Positions 58,640 to 64,000 of a DNA stretch of 64,000 nucleotides are shown here, piece after piece; position 1 is the stretch's first letter; each line of letters begins with the position of its first letter. The DNA is from Nereocystis luetkeana (Eukaryota > Sar > Phaeophyceae > Laminariales > Laminariaceae). The notes under the pieces are model-generated. The model worked only from the letters and a program-made list of their open reading frames with translations, did no database searches and was not told where the DNA came from. The translations under genes and the position numbers were made by a program. The stretch is taken from contig JARUPZ010000023.1 of NCBI GenBank assembly GCA_031213475.1, forward strand, positions 7,830,157-7,894,156, written 5' to 3'.

Positions 58640-60460
58640 GCCTCCGCCTGGGTGGGAGGACCACACTGTGGGCGTCTGCCCGGGAAGACATCATGGATAC
58701 TTGATTTGCTACTTGAAGTTTTACGGCCCTTTTCTTCCTAGACTTTTCTCTCCCCGGTGCTGCTTGTCGCGTGGTGAGTGGTAAAAAACTTCTAAATAAG
58801 AAGCGAAAATCACACCAGACATTGTTGGGAATGCGTACCATGCGGGCTTATAAAATGCATACCATCCCCCTATGTATCAGTGACGTCGACATCATTGATT
58901 GGTATGCGGCTGTGTGGTGACTACGTATATGTTCTGTCTTCCGTATTGCCTGCTCGGTTTGATGAGGCCAGAATAGTTACCAGGTGTTGTTTCCTGTTAT
59001 TTTTGGTTTGTTTTTTAGTCTGCAGGTGGTGATACAGCAGCATTCATTCTTACGAGTAACAAAAGTATTTACCTGATACCTAGTAGGCATTGCCAGTATA
59101 TGCGTACATACAAGAACATAGTTGAATCAAACGGCACGCGCATACTCTGTCCGTAGTCGTTGAGTGCCAATCTTACCATATCCAACAGACCTCTGTGACG
59201 TCAGACTAAACGGTTGATAAGACCGCGCTCACTTGGTTCCATACCCCATACCATGAATTTATCACTTCGGAGGTCGCTATTTTGATACCTGGTACTTGTT
59301 AAAGATCTACCGCAGGTCGGGACACTTTTTATACCTGGATAGGTTTGTCATTCTCATCCGGAGAGCTTTTTTCCCGCCATTTCCATATCCTTTTCGCGCT
59401 TTTTTTGTATCTTCCAGATTTCCCCTGTTTTTTTTCCCAAATACGTGAAATTCAACAAACCTGTTTTTTTTTTAATCTGGAGAATTTTACGAATAGTGAC
59501 AGAACGCCTCCTCCGTAACCTGAAACAGAAAAGAGAGGGGACACGCCCGCAGGGTGGACCCCTTTTCGAGAAAAAAAAGCCTCATTGTTGTACTGGGAGA
59601 CAGCGATTGAGCATCACTCCGTGAGCGACATCGCAGCTCTACAACCGCACAACAAAATAGAAAGAGGCCAGGAGAAAACAGACCATCCCGCCCGCCCATC
59701 GTTGGTTGCGAGGTGTACCGTCGACAACGACATCAGTTTTTGTTGGGTGTTTATTTTACCGGGGTACCTAGCTTCTCTGCGACGAGGGTGCCGCGTTGAT
59801 TGCCAGACAATTTAACGCGGGAGTAGTAACCCTGGGTGAGAGTCTCCGGCTGGTCGCAGCAGAAGGCCTCATTGAGCCCAAACTACTGTATGTACGAATT
59901 AACCTACGACGCAATGTTTGCGTTTGCGTCGTATTAATAGTAATAGGTTAATTTCTTACCTGGCATACAGATTGGGATCAGTGAGGGTTCATTCTGCTGC
60001 GGCATAAGATCACACCCATACTTGTTGACCCTTCTCTTATCTCGATGCCGCCGCTCGTTTGACTCGTATCCCCTCCGCGGGTTCCTTTTTGTTCCTTATC
60101 GTCCCCAAAGTTGTAGTCTAGTCGATTAGCGGTGCTGCTACCGTTGGTTGTCCCGTGGGAACGTCTTGGTACGATTTTCCAACCCCCTCCGACAGTGACA
60201 ATAAGGCGCTTAGGTGTGAACGCGTTTACCTGGTAGCCGGCACGCAACCTTTCGTGGCGTGTCTCCTTGCGGTTCTTCCGGAACTAACATCCGCTCACGC
60301 CGGGCATGAGGGGCGACGCTAACAGGCCGTCCATCTAAACCGTTCCCTAACTGCCAACCTGCGAGGTCACGGAATCTCCCGAAGTGTTCGTATATACAAT
60401 ACGATTTAGTGCCGGGAAACAAAAATGTGGCACACGTAAGAAGTTCGAATAACGCCAAGA
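58640..60460. other. Stretch with no recognised gene
   Basis: AT-rich sequence with T runs at 59395-59475 and an AACCTACGACGCAA / TTGCGTCGTATTAATAG near-inverted pair at 59900-59945. No exon supported. Confidence 0.45.
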
Positions 60461-60494
60461 CGCCGGAGCGATATGTAGCGTCTTGTCTCCAGAG

Positions 60495-60715
60495 GGGGGA
60501 GGGAGGGGGGGGTACTCGACATCATGCATGGCCGTAGTCGTATGACCATAGACCCTCACATCCGTACAATACCGAGACGGAGCACGTCGGGTTTTCACCG
60601 ACCAGGCAGACATTGCTTGCACTAAGCGCGAAGCGCCGTGAGGTGTTCGGTGAGTCGCATAAAGGGTGAGCTGCATCCTACCAAATAACCACTTGTGAGG
60701 CGGACTGGCATCTGG
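60495..60715 (-). repeat. Repeat with 5S-like core, minus strand
   Basis: TACTCGACATCATGCATGGC, CGTAGTCGTATGACCATAGA, GAGACGGAGCACGTCGGGTT, CCGACCAGGCAGACATTGCT and CCACTTGTGAGGCGGACTGG occur in the same order as at 48790-49022. Confidence 0.78.
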
Positions 60716-60719
60716 ATGA

Positions 60720-61640
60720 CAGCGCCAATGAGTTGAGATCTATTTTCCGATGTGGCCACTTTCAGAGACAGCAATGCGGGTGTATTGTAATTTCCACGTG
60801 GGTATGCTACCATAAACGCAAACTGGCACGTGATACGATAATCCACCTTGTGCGGAGCAAACGTTCTCCACCCCGCACAAATGAGCTAACTCGATCGACA
60901 GCTGTGACCGACCGCAAAAAAAAAATAAATGTAGCCTGGTTGTCCACCTCAAGTAGTGAGCGGCATGTTTTACAGTGTCATTGCCGACCGGCGTGGGGGG
61001 GGTGTATCGGCGAACCCTGCGCCCCGCTCAACACATGCCTTCGCCAAAAACGCGTCTGACTTCCCGCTCCCAGGCTACACCCGCTCACAATCAGTCTACA
61101 CTCGCATCAAGATGTCGCATTCCGGAGTAGTCATATTGTTGTTGTTCACCTCCTTATATTCCAATCACCATGCCCCCCCCCCCCCCCCACGCCACCTTGT
61201 CCCTTGTCCAGGCTGTCGATCGCACCCCCCCCCCCCCCGCTCTCTACAAACTACAGACACTCAGATCAAGTCCTGCATGTTCGCTCGTATTTTTTACATA
61301 CTTCGTATATCATAAGCGCGCTCGACGCCCATCTTCCTTCCCTCTGAATCACAGCATCGCTCGCTCCCCCGCCCGCCAGCTTTGCCTCCCCGCGAGTATC
61401 CCAGAGTGTAGAGCGAACTTCTCCATTCTTATACGACCCCGGCTACTCCCTTCCTCAGGCAGCAAGTCGCTTGCCCCCTCGGTTCACATCTTCAATCTCG
61501 TACCATTCCAGAAATAAATAGCGACGCTCCCTCCAGCACCCCCCCCCCCCCCCAACACACCTGACCATCCCGAACGGGCCCCCGGCAGCTCCACTGTCCG
61601 TCCTTCTCCTGACGCCCCCCCCCGACTCGCCAGACATCTC
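60720..61640. other. Stretch with no recognised gene
   Basis: C-rich patches at 61171-61187, 61225-61240 and 61541-61554. No exon supported. Confidence 0.4.
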
Positions 61641-61644
61641 ACGG

Positions 61645-61795
61645 CGATTCGTGCTTGGTGCAAGCAATGTCTGCCTGGTCGGTGAAAACCCGACATGCTC
61701 CGTCCCGGCATTGTAGGGATGCGAGGGTCTATGGCCATACGACTGCGGCCATGCGTGAGATCGAGTACATGTCTCCTATCGGGTACATCCCCCTC
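61645..61795 (+). repeat. Repeat with 5S-like core, plus strand
   Basis: CGTGCTTGGTGCAAGCAATG, TCTGCCTGGTCGGTGAAAAC, CCGACATGCTCCGTCCCGGC, GGGTCTATGGCCATACGACT, GCGGCCATGCGTGAGATCGA, followed by GTACAT and a C-rich end. Confidence 0.78.
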
Positions 61796-62479
61796 TGCCC
61801 CAATCATTCATTGCCCTCACCAGCACAGCTCCTTTTCTTCCTCGATCCCCTCATAAACCCTTTAAATCTTATTTCCACCTTGTCCGCCTCCTTTTCCCGT
61901 CCCCTCCCCAGCTGCCCGCCCCCCCCCCCCCCCCCCGGAGCCCCGACGACAAGGGTTTCCACATTTGCTGTTGTGGTTCCCGCTCTCGACGTGCGCTCAC
62001 GTTTTTTACCGTGCCCCGCCGCCTCGACCTTGGCCTGGTCTATTGGACATGTGCTGCTCCTCCTTCCACGAGTGTTTCTCGACAGCCCCTGAAGTCGATG
62101 CCGCAACCCGTTACAGGGTACGTACATACTCCTCGCAATTCTACAAACCAAAAACTGCTGTTCGTTCTCCCCCACGCTCGATCACCCCCCTCCCCCTTTC
62201 TGTACGAACGTCATCTTCCACGACACCTTCTATCACCCCGTGACATATTTGTTGAGGTTTCCGGTACTCTTTTATCTCCGTCGTCCTCCCCTGTTTGGGA
62301 ACAAAAACAGATGGTCTTGCGGTGCGGGAGGGGGCGGGTAGATCATTCACATACAGTATACCCCCAATGGAGCAACGGGGGGGGGGGGGGGGGGGCACGG
62401 TGCGGAGGAACTTAAAAAGAGAGATTGCGTACTCCGTATCGACGCTTGAATCGCCGGTAAGCGCAATGCTCCAGAGGTA

Positions 62480-64000
62480 GAAAAAAAAAAAACTATGTCG
62501 AGAGCGGAACAAAGGTCTGAATAGAAGGGTCAAACAGCAAGCTTTGCGGCAGTAATAGAGGCGAGCAGCAAACAGGTGTGATGGAAGTACAGCAATGACA
62601 GCATCAACCGGGGTTACTCGTTTGTTGCTTGCCTTAGTCATTTGATCATTGACCACGCATCCCTTTCGAGACGGAGCACCGTTCCTACTCCTAATAGAGA
62701 CACCTCCAACAATTGGGCGCTCATTACGTTGTTTCCATATATTACGTAGAAACTTTTTGCTAATTTTATCCCCTTCTTGTTTAGCCGCCTGTGGCCACCA
62801 TCCATCTCCTAGGATAGCGATCGTTTTCTCGCTGCTATCTATTAATAGTGTGTCAAACTCCTCTATGTTACATTCGTCTATTTCCTTCATCTCCTCTTCA
62901 AACACATCCCGTTCCTCCTTGGATATTTCACATTCTCCTACTATGCGAGTTCTACTCTCTATAGCTTTGCCACACGGGCACATCTGTTCATCTATTTCCT
63001 CCTCCTCCCGGCTGCTGGTATACCTCTTTCTTCTTTCTGGCAGGTCCAGGTCACCTACACGAAAACGCAGTTTCAGCGTTTTCGCGAAGTCCATTGGGCC
63101 GTGCAGATACGTTTTCATTCCTATTCCTTCCCTTAATCCCCCGTGTATCTATCTCTAGGTGTTTTCCCGATTCCACCTTGTTTCGTAGCGCTAGCCTTTC
63201 CCTTCTTTCTATCCTTTCTTCTACTTCTGCCTTGTACTTCCCAAACTTCCCGGCGGACATCACCTCTTCTTGGTTTCCCCCTATATCCTTCCATACTTTC
63301 TCAACTACGCTATCCCACCTTATTCCAGCTCGCCCTTTTGTTACTTTCTTCCATACAGCTCTATCAACTATGGCTGGCAACCTCTTTTTTTGGTATGTTC
63401 CCTGCTTTATATTACCCTTTCAACCCCGTATCCCTGTTTGTCTTGAGTGGGTGCATTCCCAGTTCTGCTCTTAATAATGTATTAACTATTACGGGGGACA
63501 ATACTTAATAGGACCAAATATTGTTGGTAAAAATGGTCAAATATATATAGTTTTTTTATGTATACCACAGGTCCTATTATCTATGGTCCCCCGTAATAGT
63601 CGTACTTGAGAATCTTGAGATTTTTTAGCTGCTGTCATCTGTACTGTTTTCAACTGTTTTACGAGTTTCGCGTTTCCTTCCCATACTTCTCCTGCATTTT
63701 CTAGCTTTGGTACTATCACATTCATCAGGATACATCTCCTAAGCCTGGTGTCAAGGTGCGAGTCTGCTAGGATCGCATCCATCTTGCCTAAGTGGGCTTT
63801 GCCCTTTCCTATTTTGTTACCAGGTATATGAGTATCCCAAGAGCAGTCTTTTGACATCTCTACGCCAAGGTACGTATACTGGTCTGCGATCGGCAGTTCA
63901 TCTTCTCCCCACTTCCAACTGAAATTTATCGGGTTCACCTTATCTTCGTTACAAACAACTACTGCGCATTTCTTGACGTTCGCCGTCACCCTCCATTTCC
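62480..64000 (-). mobile_element. Dead LINE (non-LTR retrotransposon), 3' part
   Basis: The minus strand encodes the end of a reverse transcriptase and its C-terminal domain. From 63989: VKKCAVVVCNEDKVNPINFS, then QYTYLGVEMSKDCSWDTHI, the thumb motif of LINE reverse transcriptases, then LKTVQMTAAKK. After a MITE at 63596-63489 the text resumes with AELGMHPLKTNRD, RAVWKKVTKGRAGIRWDSVV and VEERIERRERLALRNKVES. Finally RVGDLDLPERRKRYTSSREE and the Cys motif CPCGKAIESRTRIVGECE. The copy is dead: a frame change at the MITE, a TAA at 63414-63412, and another frame change near 63110. The 5' part, with the catalytic FADD-type motif and endonuclease, lies beyond the window. The 3' end is not sharply defined; 62480 is approximate. 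Confidence 0.87.
63489..63596. mobile_element. Family A MITE nested in the LINE
   Basis: TTACGGGGGACAATACTTAA left end and GGTCCCCCGTAA right end, TA at 63487-63488 and 63597-63598. It is 108 bp because of a short AT and T expansion at the centre. LINE protein text is found on both sides. Confidence 0.93.

Overview
This window reads as nuclear DNA of a eukaryote with spliceosomal introns. Protein-coding sequence is a small minority, and the two genes that can be rebuilt have short exons joined by canonical GT-AG introns. The rest is introns, microsatellites, long C or G runs and several families of short transposable elements. A photosynthetic stramenopile such as a brown alga would fit this texture and the glutathione-transferase sequence, but that assignment is inference.

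Left end (1-4000): the 5' and middle exons of a glutathione S-transferase gene on the minus strand, whose 3' end lies outside the window. One intron carries a GATT-type minisatellite and a MITE that ends 16 bases from a splice donor. From 4 to 12 kb there are SINE copies, MITEs, a perfect (CAG)58 tract, GC-rich minisatellites and a few unassigned exon-like ORFs, including a likely secreted-protein first exon near 11.1 kb. From 12.65 to 16.86 kb is an array of a ~215-bp satellite arranged as two blocks with related 280-bp tails, and a 753-bp terminal-inverted-repeat transposon has landed in the second block. From 16.9 to 21.4 kb the sequence is repeat-poor and coding-like on the minus strand but broken by stops and frame changes. 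I read it as a decayed gene or foreign segment.

Middle (21.5-46.7 kb): no confident gene. It is filled with two MITE families (family A with TA target duplications, family B with a TTAACCCTTTTAG terminus), tRNA-derived SINEs, tandem duplications and a very frequent 9-base word TACCAGGTA/TACCTGGTA.

Right part (46.9-53.0 kb): a tetratricopeptide-repeat (TPR) gene on the plus strand, seven exons of which one is only 37 nt, ending in an Ala-rich, Gly-rich tail. From 53 to 62 kb is simple-sequence-rich DNA with copies of a repeat whose core resembles the start of 5S rRNA. The right edge (62.5-64.0 kb) is a dead LINE retrotransposon on the minus strand, reverse-transcriptase thumb to C-terminal Cys motif, split by a family A MITE.

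No rRNA gene, intact tRNA gene, CRISPR array or operon-like arrangement was seen. The recognisable genes are unrelated to each other.
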